From DATAAP01 sp041690495 (GTDB lineage: Bacteria > Pseudomonadota > Alphaproteobacteria > CACIAM-22H2): a stretch of DNA of 64,000 bases. The notes under the pieces were generated by a model. The model did not search any database and had not been told where the DNA came from. It was given only the letters and a program-made list of their open reading frames with translations. Of the stretch, positions 1 to 8,407 are shown piece after piece. The first letter of the stretch is position 1; every line of letters starts with the position of its first letter. Position numbers and translations under genes: made by a program. The DNA lies in the NCBI GenBank assembly GCA_041690495.1, contig JAWLHE010000002.1, positions 310,001 to 374,000 of the forward strand, read 5' to 3'.

Positions 1-136
1 TGGCGGCAACGGCGACCGGCACGATCCAGCCGAGCAACCCGCCGAGGCGTGGCTTTGGCCAGGATCCGGCGGCGCTGCCCTGCTGCGCACCGGCGTCCGA
101 AACGACGCTGGCGAGGGCGCGCTCAGCGGCGAGCAT
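1..136 (-). CDS. ABC transporter permease, N-terminal fragment (SsuC-like)
   Basis: Only the first 45 codons lie inside the window; the gene runs off the left edge. The translation is a polar leader followed by the start of a hydrophobic stretch (LLGWIVPVAVAA), as at the N-terminus of nitrate/sulfonate/taurine-type permeases. The ATG lies five bases after the stop of the SsuA-like binding-protein gene, so the two are very probably co-transcribed. Assignment rests mostly on that neighbour; the fragment is too short for an independent family call. Confidence 0.55.
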   Translation of the reverse strand, partial: MLAAERALASVVSDAGAQQGSAAGSWPKPRLGGLLGWIVPVAVAA

Positions 137-141
137 CGGAT

Positions 142-1137
142 CTACCGCGCCTGCGCGAGCGACCGCGCGAAGCGCGGCTCGATCAGCGCGTCGGTGGCGT
201 CTTTCACGTCGACATCCGCCGGCACGACGCCGCTCTCCTGCAGCGCAAGACCCGCCGCGAGAATTGCGTCGCGGTGGACCGCGCCGATGGTCGGGTTTGT
301 CAGGTCGGTGCGCTCCAGCTGCTTCGCCGCGACCGGCTCGGTCAGCTTCGCGGCGCGCGCGAGAATTCGCTTCAGATCATTGGGGTTTGCCAGCGCCCAG
401 CGGCGTCCTTTCTCGTATACGCCCAGCACGCGCTGCGTGAGTTCCGGGTTCTCCGCGGCGAAGGCCTCGCGCACGTTGAGGAAGCCGTAGGTGTTGAGAT
501 CCGCATTGCGGAAGAACAGGCGCGAGCCCTGCTCTAGCTCGGTCTGCGCCATCATCGGGTCGAGGCCGGCCCAAGCATCGACCTGTCCCTGCTCGAGGGC
601 GGTGCGCCCGTCCTGATGCTGTAGCAGGACCGGCCTGATGTCGCGCTCGGTCAGGCCGTGCAGCTGCAGGGTGCGGAGCAGGAAGATGTACGGATCCGTA
701 CCGCGCGTAACGGCGACGCGCTTGCCCTTGAGATCGGCCACGGTCCGGATCGACGAGTCTTTCCCCGTTACGAGTGCCGTCCATTCCGGCTTGGAGTAAA
801 TGTAGACCGCCTTGATCGGGCTGCCGTTGATTCGAGCAAGCAATGCCGCGGCGCCGGCGGTCGAGCCGAAATCGATCGAACGCGCATTGAGGAACTCGAT
901 GGCCTTGTTGCTGCCCAGGCTCAGCACCCAACGCACGGCGATGCCGTCCTTCGCCAGTTCCTGCTCGAGCCAGCCCTTTTCCTTCAGGACCAGGCTGACG
1001 GGGCTGTAATAGGCGTAGTCGAGAGTCACGGTCCTGGCCGTCTCGGCGGCCGAGCCCGAACTCGAACCGGCCGCGGCGACGAGCGCGGCGGCAGAGAAGG
1101 CCGCGAGGGCGGCACGGCGGCTGATGGAAATCTTCAT
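142..1137 (-). CDS. Aliphatic sulfonate/nitrate-type ABC transporter substrate-binding protein
   Basis: A periplasmic binding protein of 331 residues. The N-terminus MKISISRRAALAAFSAAALV is a signal peptide with a twin-arginine-like RR pair. The mature part has the SsuA/NrtA-type fold signature: a YYSPVSLVLKEKGWLEQEL opening, SNKAIEFLNARSIDFGSTAG near residue 95, and DLKGKRVAVTRGTDP near residue 150. The chosen ATG has AGGAG upstream; a longer reading frame exists 5' of it but lacks the signal peptide at its start. The ligand (alkanesulfonate, taurine, nitrate or another small anion) cannot be settled. A permease gene follows directly. Confidence 0.85.
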   Translation of the reverse strand: MKISISRRAALAAFSAAALVAAAGSSSGSAAETARTVTLDYAYYSPVSLVLKEKGWLEQELAKDGIAVRWVLSLGSNKAIEFLNARSIDFGSTAGAAALLARINGSPIKAVYIYSKPEWTALVTGKDSSIRTVADLKGKRVAVTRGTDPYIFLLRTLQLHGLTERDIRPVLLQHQDGRTALEQGQVDAWAGLDPMMAQTELEQGSRLFFRNADLNTYGFLNVREAFAAENPELTQRVLGVYEKGRRWALANPNDLKRILARAAKLTEPVAAKQLERTDLTNPTIGAVHRDAILAAGLALQESGVVPADVDVKDATDALIEPRFARSLAQAR

Positions 1138-1662
1138 CCCGAACTCCTGCAATCTACGGCCCTGACGCCTGCGCGCCCGGCCATGGGTGACGAAACCGGC
1201 TGGTCCGCCGGCCCCGGCTCCCGAGGGGTCCGGTAGAGACGACAAACCCGCCGCAGCTCTCGCTGGGCGGGTGGCCCACGCTTTAGCTGCATTTCTTACG
1301 CGCCCGCAAGCTGTTGCTCTCAAATCGGCGCGACCAAGGCGGATGATTACCCAAGCGCAGGGCACGTTAAAAAAGAAAAATACTAATCCGTCATGTTAAA
1401 TTGATTTGAAACTGCCTTGGGGCAGCACTCCGCTGGGCGGAAAGCGTGGATCGCAGCCGTGTGGTGTCGGGGCTCGATGCGGAGTACCGGCCTGGTGCGC
1501 ACGGGCTTTGTCGTGCGTCCGGGGCTCGCAATGGAACGGAGGCCGGGGAGAGGGCTACCGGGATGCGCGACGTATCGGCAGTAGCGATCCTGGCCTGCGA
1601 AAAGTTGCGCGTGCTATAGAAGGCAGGCCCGCGCGCCTGTTAACGCTGCTCGGGACGGCTCG
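1138..1662. other. Intergenic region with an AT-rich patch
   Basis: No convincing gene was seen on either strand. A markedly AT-rich patch at about 1369-1410 stands out from the GC-rich surroundings, about 230 bases upstream of the SsuA-like gene, and is the likeliest place for its promoter. No clear -35/-10 pair could be assigned. Confidence 0.4.
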
Positions 1663-1845
1663 CTAACGATTTCCGGCCGATCTCGGTCTGACGGTTCGCG
1701 CCGCGGATATGCCGCCGTTCCGCCACGCGTGGCTGCCCTTGCAGCGGGGGCAAATCCGTTCGCCGGCCCACTCGCTGTCGAAAGCGGCTTCGCAACGCAG
1801 GCATTGGCGACGCTTGCGGCCATTTTGATGCGGATTTTCGATCAT
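1663..1845 (-). CDS. Small zinc-ribbon protein
   Basis: A 60-residue protein beginning MIENPHQNGRKRRQCLRC. It carries two CxxC knuckles (QCLRCEAAF and ICPRCKG) about 14 residues apart, a typical small zinc ribbon, followed by a basic tail. The internal ATG was chosen because GAAGG lies about six bases before it; an in-frame ATG four codons upstream is possible. Similar tiny zinc-ribbon proteins of unknown function are common in alphaproteobacteria. Nucleic-acid or protein binding is plausible but is inference. Confidence 0.65.
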   Translation of the reverse strand: MIENPHQNGRKRRQCLRCEAAFDSEWAGERICPRCKGSHAWRNGGISAARTVRPRSAGNR

Positions 1846-2039
1846 CGTGCCTTCCATGCACCATATATAGGCACGGCAGGAGCGGTTTTCACCCCGGTGC
1901 GGGATGTCGCCTACCGCGACGGCCGTCGGAGGTTCGCGGCGCAGGCTCGTGGCCGCGCGTGGTTCTCGCGCGATTATCCGTAGATCGGGACGATTGTGCG
2001 GCCCGCGGCCTCAGCAAGTAGCGCCATCGTCCAGCCAGG

Positions 2040-2240
2040 TCATGGCTTGCTGCGCCACATCCCGATCGCTTCGGCGATGATGGCCTGCAATTCCAGCATG
2101 GATGCTTGCGGAGCGGCCGCGACATAAGCAGCGCACGCTATGTCGAATGCGGCCCCCGGAGTCTCCCCGGAGGCAAGGGCCGCTGTGTGCGCTTCCTTGG
2201 CGGCCAATGTTGCGGGCGATAGCAGCCGAGCGTCCTTCAT
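2040..2240 (-). CDS. Small hypothetical protein
   Basis: A 66-residue, alanine-rich, probably helical protein (starts MKDARLLSPATLAAKEAH, ends GMWRSKP). There is no membrane segment, signal peptide or metal-binding cysteine pattern. Its composition (A, E, L rich, few Arg runs) is more protein-like than the overlapping frames, which is the main reason for calling it. The ribosome-binding site is weak. Function unknown. Confidence 0.45.
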   Translation of the reverse strand: MKDARLLSPATLAAKEAHTAALASGETPGAAFDIACAAYVAAAPQASMLELQAIIAEAIGMWRSKP

Positions 2241-2318
2241 GGCGCGACCCTACCTTCTACCGCCTCCATAAGATATGACAATTGCGGGCCGGCTTCGGCG
2301 CAAGCGTGCGACTTTGCT

Positions 2319-2951
2319 TCAGGCGGACTGCTCGCCGGGCCTCAGCGGCGGCGCGAACAGCCGCTTGAACAACAGGTGTGACGGCAGGATTGCGAGGAGG
2401 GGTACGGCCACCATCTCCGCTGCAAGGTAGAGGAGCGGCGGGATGCGTTGCTGCGGCTCTGCGCCGGGTCCGTAAACCCAGTTGATGTTCTCCTCCGGCG
2501 CCGTCAGCAACCATGTCGCCGGCAGCAGCACCAGCGTGAACAGCGTCTGCCGGACGAACGAGCGGCGGTCGTAGCCGAGACCGCTCAGCAGCCACAGCAG
2601 AGTGGGCGGCAACGCGAGGTGGAACAGCGACAGGGCGCGCAGATAGAGCGGCTTGGCCGGATCGAACATATAGGCGGCGAGTTCGAGCAACCTTCCGCCG
2701 AACAGGAAATCGATGCTCCAGATGGTTTCGAGCGCCAGCACGCCAACCGCGGCCATGCCAGCGAGCCACGGCAGTTCCATGATGAGCGCTACCGTCGTCG
2801 CGAACAGCGCCAGGTCGGACAGCCACAGGAAGTTCTGCGGGCCGTATTGCCACCAGTAGACCGGCACCAGAACTGCGACGAAGCCGCCGTAGGCGACCTT
2901 TAGCCAGATCGGCACTCTTCCCGCCGGCCCGCTGATTGCGGTGGAGGCCAT
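2319..2951 (-). CDS. Multi-pass membrane protein of unknown function
   Basis: A 210-residue protein made mostly of hydrophobic helices, about six or seven segments (for example VAYGGFVAVLVPVYWW, LWLSDLALFATTVALIM, LFHLALPPTLLWLLSG, TLFTLVLLPATWLL). A short polar loop holds APEENINWVYGPGAEPQQ. The start MASTAISGPAGRVPIWLK was preferred over a methionine 16 codons upstream because the extension is polar and atypical. Divergent from the DUF2161 gene. No enzymatic motif recognised. Confidence 0.65.
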   Translation of the reverse strand: MASTAISGPAGRVPIWLKVAYGGFVAVLVPVYWWQYGPQNFLWLSDLALFATTVALIMELPWLAGMAAVGVLALETIWSIDFLFGGRLLELAAYMFDPAKPLYLRALSLFHLALPPTLLWLLSGLGYDRRSFVRQTLFTLVLLPATWLLTAPEENINWVYGPGAEPQQRIPPLLYLAAEMVAVPLLAILPSHLLFKRLFAPPLRPGEQSA

Positions 2952-3088
2952 GTAGTCTTGCCGTCCGGTCGTACCGGGTTCCTGCGCGCGGTGCCTCATG
3001 GTGTGGCGGAACGGCGCAGCCGATGCACGGTTCCACGACCGCTGAATCGCGTCGAGAATCCCTGTAAGGTTCGGGCCAAGGAGCGACG

Positions 3089-3862
3089 ATGGCCCGCACG
3101 ACTAAAGGCAGCACCAAGGCCGCCGCGCGTGAGCGCGTGAACGAAACCAGCCTCTACGCGCCAGTGAAGGGCTACCTCGAGAGCCACGGCTATACGGTCA
3201 AGGGCGAGATCGGACCGTGCGACGTAATGGCCCGGCGCGGCGACGAGCCGCCCGTCATCGTCGAGCTCAAGATCGGGCTCAACCTGGAGCTGATTCTGCA
3301 GGGAGTCGAGCGGCTGAGCCTGACCGACCGGGTCTATCTCGCCGTGCCAGGCCCGCGCGGGCCGTCGCCGGTCTTCGACCGGCGCGTCCACAAGCTGTTG
3401 CGCCGCCTTGGCCTCGGACTTCTGATCGTGCATTCGCCGACCTCGCGCGGCCGCACCGTCGAGGCGGTCCTCGACCCCGCACCGTACCGCCCGCGCCAGA
3501 ACAGGCGCCGCGCCGGACGTCTGCTCGGCGAATTCGCGCGGCGGTCGGGCGATCCCAACCCGGGCGGAAGCACAAGGCGCGTGAAACTGGTCACCGCGTA
3601 TCGCCAGGAGGCATTGCGCGTTGCCAGCGTGCTCGAGCTGCGCGGGGCGCAGAGGCCGGCGGCCCTGCGTATCGACGCCGAGGCGCCGAATGCGGCGCGA
3701 ATCCTCCAGCAGGACGTCTATGGTTGGTTCGAGCGGGTCAGGCGCGGACTCTATGCCCTGACGCCTGCAGGAGCGGAGGCGCTGACCGTTTTCGCCGGCC
3801 GGTTCGCCGCACCGGCATGCTTGATGCAGGGCCCGCTCCCGGATCGAGCCGCAGCAGAGTAG
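3089..3862 (+). CDS. DUF2161 family, putative PD-(D/E)XK nuclease-fold phosphodiesterase
   Basis: A 257-residue protein matching the DUF2161 family, a branch of the PD-(D/E)XK nuclease superfamily. The putative active-site residues are visible: Asp45 in GPCDVMARRGD, then Glu59-Leu60-Lys61 in VIVELKIGLN, followed by the usual Gln in LILQGVER. The N-terminus is basic (MARTTKGSTKAAARERV). A clear AAGGAG lies six bases before the ATG. Nuclease activity is predicted from the fold only; no substrate is known and the neighbours give no hint of a defence or repair operon. Confidence 0.8.
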   Translation: MARTTKGSTKAAARERVNETSLYAPVKGYLESHGYTVKGEIGPCDVMARRGDEPPVIVELKIGLNLELILQGVERLSLTDRVYLAVPGPRGPSPVFDRRVHKLLRRLGLGLLIVHSPTSRGRTVEAVLDPAPYRPRQNRRRAGRLLGEFARRSGDPNPGGSTRRVKLVTAYRQEALRVASVLELRGAQRPAALRIDAEAPNAARILQQDVYGWFERVRRGLYALTPAGAEALTVFAGRFAAPACLMQGPLPDRAAAE

Positions 3863-3942
3863 GGCCGCCGTCGCGATGCAATCAGGACCACATCGCGATA
3901 GGGCATCGGCGACGGCCGGCGGCGCAATCTCCGCTATCTCGT

Positions 3943-5532
3943 TCAGTCACGCCGAGCGGCCAGGCGACCATCGATCGGCACGTACACGAAATTGGGCCGC
4001 GTCGGCCATCCGGTCACGGGAATGAAGCTCGCACGATCGTCGAAGAGCCGTCCCGCGAAGCGGTAGTTCTCATGCAGCGCCGGAGGGACGTTGGCGCCTC
4101 TTTCGTTCAGAACGATGACGCTGAACCGCCGTGCGCGAACGGCTTCCTGGAGGCTCGCCTTCAGCGCGCGCCGTCCGCGGCTGTCCGGGCCTCTCAACAC
4201 GTCGCTTGCAGCCATTCCCAGTCCGAAGGACCTCTTGCCGGCACGTGCCTGAAGGAACGGCAGATCGGGCAGGAGAATGTCGCCGTCCGCCGCGGCCAGA
4301 TAGGCAAGGAACCGCTCACCTGCGGCCTTGTCCAGCCGGCTTGGGATCGCAGAATGCGGATTGTACGCCAGAACAATCAACTGCAGGACGAGGATGAGCC
4401 CCGTCGTCATGTGGACCAGGTCAGGCCGTCGGGGCGGGGCGATGCGGTCCGCAAGCACAAGACGCAACCGCACAATTCCGATGGGCGCAAGAATGGACAG
4501 GATCGCGTAAGCGGGAATGACGACGTTCTGGAAGCTCCCGCTATGCAGGCGCGCAGCCCATGCGCTGCCAACGAATCCCAGGAAAATCGCGCCATATCTC
4601 ACCGCGGAAGGGCGATCGATCAGGGCCGACGCGGCCACGGCCGCGATGGCCAGGCACAGCGCCAGGCCCGTCGGCGCCAGGTCCCTGGTCCAGAACGTAA
4701 GGAGATACTGCCAGTCGATTTCATGCGAGCGCGGCAGCTCGAACAGGAAATAGGTCGACCAGGCATCGCTTGCTCCATGAAGAAGAACGGCAGGAACGAC
4801 GATGATGGCAAGGAAGGCGGCGATGGCCGCCGACGCATTGCGGCGATCGAATGCAATCATGAACGCCAGCACGGGCAGGGCCACCATGAGACTGGATTGT
4901 TTCGTCCAGAATGCGAGACCGAATGCAGCTGCAGCGCCCAATGCGCTCGCAGCCCCGTTTCGAAAGCCGACCAGATGGACCGCGACCAACAGCAGCAGAA
5001 GGTTCAACATGTCGACGCGAGCGATATGGAACCATTTGCCGGCGACGTCGAACATGGCGAAGAACAGGCCTGCTCCGCACAGGGCGAGCAGCCGATCCCC
5101 GGTTTCCTTTGCGCAGATCCGGTAGATCATGTAGCCGCATCCTGCGGTCGCGGCCAACGAGATCAGGCGCGGGGCGAGGAAATCCATGCCGAGGACGCTC
5201 GCAGCCGCGGCGGCCGCATAGTAGTAGAGCGGCGGGTAGATGTAAGGCACGTAATCGAGTGACGGCGCAACGTATAGCGGGGCACCGTCGAGGACCCGCC
5301 GTACGACGGCGAGCGTTCCGCCTTCCATCCATTCGAGGGGAAACTGGTACCGAAGCGTCCGGCAGGCGACGTAGATGAAAGCCGCGGCATAAGCGAGCGA
5401 GAGCCCAACCGCGATCGCCTGAACAACGGCGAAGAATCCGCGGGAAAACGGCAGACGATGCACGGCGCGGCTGGTCCACGCCGGCGGCCGAAAGGCGGCG
5501 GCAATGGTCCTTGAGATGCCGTTCACGGCCAA
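3943..5532 (-). CDS. GT-C fold (family 39-like) membrane glycosyltransferase
   Basis: A 529-residue integral membrane protein with about ten hydrophobic helices and a C-terminal soluble portion. The first lumenal/periplasmic loop after helix 1 has acidic residues and the motif EWMEGG, followed by YVPYIYPPLYYY, typical of GT-C transferases that use polyprenyl-phosphate sugars. WTKQSSLMVALP resembles the KxS/Q region of ArnT/PMT-like proteins. The first codon is TTG; a GTG two codons on is equally possible and neither has a strong ribosome-binding site. Acceptor and sugar unknown; it stands alone. Confidence 0.75.
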   Translation of the reverse strand: MAVNGISRTIAAAFRPPAWTSRAVHRLPFSRGFFAVVQAIAVGLSLAYAAAFIYVACRTLRYQFPLEWMEGGTLAVVRRVLDGAPLYVAPSLDYVPYIYPPLYYYAAAAAASVLGMDFLAPRLISLAATAGCGYMIYRICAKETGDRLLALCGAGLFFAMFDVAGKWFHIARVDMLNLLLLLVAVHLVGFRNGAASALGAAAAFGLAFWTKQSSLMVALPVLAFMIAFDRRNASAAIAAFLAIIVVPAVLLHGASDAWSTYFLFELPRSHEIDWQYLLTFWTRDLAPTGLALCLAIAAVAASALIDRPSAVRYGAIFLGFVGSAWAARLHSGSFQNVVIPAYAILSILAPIGIVRLRLVLADRIAPPRRPDLVHMTTGLILVLQLIVLAYNPHSAIPSRLDKAAGERFLAYLAAADGDILLPDLPFLQARAGKRSFGLGMAASDVLRGPDSRGRRALKASLQEAVRARRFSVIVLNERGANVPPALHENYRFAGRLFDDRASFIPVTGWPTRPNFVYVPIDGRLAARRD

Positions 5533-6408
5533 ATGCCGGTGCCGGGACAGCGTCGCGCCGACTGCCTGCCTGCGCGATCACGTGTCGCTGCGGATCGCGG
5601 GCTCCGTGCCGCTCCGCCCGTGCGGTTCGCGCGGTGTTCGCAAGGTGAGCTCTGCCCGGCATCCACGGCGATGCTCCCGGTTGCCGGCTACGTCATACGC
5701 GGCCGCGATGGACCGCGAGCCGCGACTGCCTGCCGGCATCGAGCGTCGCGGCAGCCATTGAACCTTCAAGCCACCCGGTTCGTTCCGTTCGCGTTTCATC
5801 GCTGTCGCCGGTCCTTCTTCGGAAGGACCGGCACGGTCACGACGTGTCGTCGGCGCGGGACGGGACAGATCGCGTCCGCCGGATCCGGCGCAGTTCGAAT
5901 CAGCCTCTGCGGGACGCCGTATGACAAAGAAGCCGGCCGTGCGGTCGAGCTTCGGGACCGGTGCGCAAGGGCGAGCCGTCCATGGGCATTTGTTACAGGC
6001 GGCGCGCATCCACGTGGCAAGAATCGTCCGGTACGCCTGTCGTGCCCCGGGCAGCCGATCCGGACGGTGCGGTATGAATGGCGGCGCGCCACGAGCGACG
6101 ATCTGTCGTGCCATGATGGCCGATCGGCTGTATATCCCTGAAGAGGGGCATGCTGCCCGGGAGAGCGAAGCGAACGCGTTGACGCCGGGCCCGGAGTTGA
6201 TGCAATCGATTACTCGGTCCGTGAGGGTGGTTTCAATGTCGACAAAAGGCGCATGTGTCCTGCGGCCGCGTGCGTGTCGCGGCGCGCTGGGGCTACACTG
6301 TATCCGATGAGCTTTGTGTTTTGATATGGATGGACCATGCCGTGGCTGAGCCGTGGAAGCCGCACATGGCAGGGACAAACAGGCTTGGAAGTGAATGGAG
6401 GGCAGGCG
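5533..6408. other. Long intergenic region between divergent genes
   Basis: An 876-base stretch between the glycosyltransferase gene and frmA. Open frames exist in it but their translations are low-complexity Arg/Ala/Pro strings with no domain and no good start sites. The promoters of both flanking genes must lie here. The only distinct structure is the perfect hairpin at 5807-5832. Confidence 0.5.
5807..5832. other. Perfect hairpin with UUCG tetraloop
   Basis: The arms GCCGGTCCTTC and GAAGGACCGGC are perfectly complementary (11 bp) and enclose TTCG, so the plus-strand RNA would form a C(UUCG)G tetraloop, an exceptionally stable cap typical of terminators and structured RNAs. No T-tract follows. 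Neither flanking gene ends here, so a terminator role would imply an unannotated transcript. Confidence 0.6.
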
Positions 6409-7518
6409 ATGAAGGTCAAGGCGGCAGTGGCGCACAAGGCGGGGGCGCCGCTCAGCATCGAGACGGTGGATCTTGAAGGTCCGCGCGCAGGCGAGGTGCT
6501 GGTCGAGGTCAAGGCGACCGGGATCTGCCATACAGACGAGTTCACGCGTTCGGGCGCAGATCCGGAAGGCCTGTTTCCGGCCATCCTGGGGCATGAGGGC
6601 GCCGGTATTGTCGTCGACGTCGGCCCGGGCGTGACCAGCGTGAAAAGAGGCGATCACGTCATTCCGCTTTACACGCCCGAGTGCCGGCAGTGCGAGTACT
6701 GCCTGAGCCAGAAGACCAATCTCTGCCAGGCGATCCGCTCGACCCAGGGCCAGGGCGTGATGCCCGACGGCACCAGCCGCTTCTCGCTCGGCAAGCAGAG
6801 GCTCTTCCACTACATGGGCACGTCGACCTTCGCGAATTTCACGGTGCTGCCCGAGATCGCGGTGGCGAAAATCCGGCCGGACGCGCCGTTCGACAAGGTC
6901 TGCTATATCGGCTGCGGCGTCACCACGGGCATCGGCGCCGTCATCAACACGGCGAAAGTAGAGCCGGGCGCGAACGTGGTGGTGTTCGGCCTCGGCGGGA
7001 TCGGACTCAATGTCATACAAGGCGCCCGCATAGCCGGCGCCGACATGATCGTCGGCGTCGACATCAACCCGGCGCGCAAGGCGCTCGCCGAAAAGTTCGG
7101 CATGACGCATTTCGTCAATCCGAAGGAGGTTGAGGGCGACCTCGTGCCATATCTGGTCGACCTTACGAAGGGCGGCGCCGATTACAGCTTCGAGTGCATC
7201 GGCAATGTGAAGACGATGCGCCAGGCGCTCGAATGCTGCCACAAGGGATGGGGCGTCAGCGTCATCATCGGTGTTGCCGGCGCGGGCCAGGAAATCTCGA
7301 CCCGGCCGTTCCAGCTCGTCACGGGCCGCGTCTGGAAAGGCAGCGCGTTCGGCGGCGCTCGCGGCCGGACGGACGTGCCGAAGATCGTCGACTGGTACAT
7401 GGACGGAAAGATCAACATCGACGACCTGATCACGCACACGCTGAAGCTCGAGGACATCAACAAGGGCTTCGACCTGATGCACGAGGGCAAGTCGATCCGT
7501 TCGGTGGTCGTCTATTGA
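6409..7518 (+). CDS. frmA: S-(hydroxymethyl)glutathione dehydrogenase / class III alcohol dehydrogenase
   Basis: A 369-residue zinc-dependent medium-chain dehydrogenase that oxidises the spontaneous formaldehyde-glutathione adduct to S-formylglutathione with NAD+. Visible features are the catalytic zinc ligands Cys40 (TGICHTDE), His62 (GHEGAG) and Cys169 (YIGCGVTTG), the structural zinc set Cys92/95/98/106 (ECRQCEYC...NLC), and the Rossmann motif GLGGIG near residue 194. The start at MKVKAAVAHK has a GGAGG upstream; upstream in-frame methionines add unrelated sequence. Its stop overlaps the start of the S-formylglutathione hydrolase gene. Confidence 0.95.
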   Translation: MKVKAAVAHKAGAPLSIETVDLEGPRAGEVLVEVKATGICHTDEFTRSGADPEGLFPAILGHEGAGIVVDVGPGVTSVKRGDHVIPLYTPECRQCEYCLSQKTNLCQAIRSTQGQGVMPDGTSRFSLGKQRLFHYMGTSTFANFTVLPEIAVAKIRPDAPFDKVCYIGCGVTTGIGAVINTAKVEPGANVVVFGLGGIGLNVIQGARIAGADMIVGVDINPARKALAEKFGMTHFVNPKEVEGDLVPYLVDLTKGGADYSFECIGNVKTMRQALECCHKGWGVSVIIGVAGAGQEISTRPFQLVTGRVWKGSAFGGARGRTDVPKIVDWYMDGKINIDDLITHTLKLEDINKGFDLMHEGKSIRSVVVY

Positions 7519-8360
7519 GCGCACTGACCATCATATCCGAGCACGCCTGTTTCGGCGGCGTGCAGGGCTACTACAGCCACGACTCGGCCACGGTGCAGGG
7601 GCCGATGCGGTTCGCCGTATTCCGGCCGCCGCAGGCCGCGCATGGGCCCGTGCCGGTTCTCACCTATCTCGCCGGGCTCACCTGCACCGAGGAGACGTTC
7701 GTGATCAAGGCCGGCGCGCAGCGCTTGGCCGCGCAGCTCGGGCTGATGCTGGTGGCGCCCGATACCAGCCCGCGCGGCGCCGGCGTTCCGGGCGAGGATG
7801 CCGATTGGGATCTCGGAACCGGCGCCGGGTTCTACGTCGATGCGACGCAGACGCCGTGGGCGCCGCGCTACAGCATGTACAGCTATGTGACGCGCGAGCT
7901 GCCCTCAATCATTGCGGCGAACTTCCCTGCATCGGCCGATCGGCAGGGTATCTTCGGCCACTCGATGGGTGGCCATGGGGCGCTGATCTGCGCGCTCAGG
8001 AATCCGGGGCAGTATCGCTCGCTGTCGGCATTCGCGCCGATCTCGGCACCGATGCGCTGTCCGTGGGGCGTCAAGGCATTCACGGCGTATCTCGGCGCCG
8101 ACCGGACGGGATGGGGCGACTGGGACGCGAGCGAGCTGATGCGGCGGCGCGCCTATCCCGGCCCTGTCCTGATCGACCAGGGCACTGCGGACAAGTTTCT
8201 GGACGAGCAGCTTCACCCGGAAGCGCTCGAGGATGCCGCGCGCGCATCCGGCCAGGCGCTGACGCTGCGTCGGCAGTCGGGGTACGACCACAGCTACTTC
8301 TTCATTGCCACGTTCGTCGACGACCACCTGCGCCATCATGCTTCGCAGTTGTATGGGTGA
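7515..8360 (+). CDS. fghA: S-formylglutathione hydrolase
   Basis: A 281-residue serine hydrolase (esterase D family) that releases formate and glutathione from S-formylglutathione, completing glutathione-dependent formaldehyde detoxification. The probable triad is Ser150 (GHSMGGHG), Asp226 (QGTADKFL) and His259 (GYDHSYFF). The conserved LTCTEETFVIKAGAQR is present near residue 55. The start is a TTG that overlaps the TGA of frmA by four bases, which fixes the N-terminus MSALTIISEHACFGG and implies translational coupling. Confidence 0.95.
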   Translation: MSALTIISEHACFGGVQGYYSHDSATVQGPMRFAVFRPPQAAHGPVPVLTYLAGLTCTEETFVIKAGAQRLAAQLGLMLVAPDTSPRGAGVPGEDADWDLGTGAGFYVDATQTPWAPRYSMYSYVTRELPSIIAANFPASADRQGIFGHSMGGHGALICALRNPGQYRSLSAFAPISAPMRCPWGVKAFTAYLGADRTGWGDWDASELMRRRAYPGPVLIDQGTADKFLDEQLHPEALEDAARASGQALTLRRQSGYDHSYFFIATFVDDHLRHHASQLYG

Positions 8361-8407
8361 TGCGCCTTAAGATCGTTGCCGGCGGCGCTCGGCCGAACGG
8401 TCGCCGA

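Noticed and set aside
1406..1666. 86-codon plus-strand frame in the gap after the SsuA-like gene
   Set aside because: Gly/Arg/Cys-rich translation without homology signs and no ribosome-binding site.
3864..3920. Imperfect inverted repeat between the convergent DUF2161 and glycosyltransferase genes as a terminator
   Set aside because: Pairing needs two gaps and a loop of over 20 bases, so stability is doubtful.
3217..5262. 681-codon open frame on the plus strand over the DUF2161 and glycosyltransferase genes
   Set aside because: It crosses one gene in a different frame and is antisense to another; no domain or start site supports it.
5578..7524. 648-codon open frame opposite frmA and the intergenic region
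   Set aside because: It is antisense to a gene with clear catalytic motifs; its translation is rich in Arg, Asp, His and Val repeats typical of GC-rich shadow frames and shows no domain.
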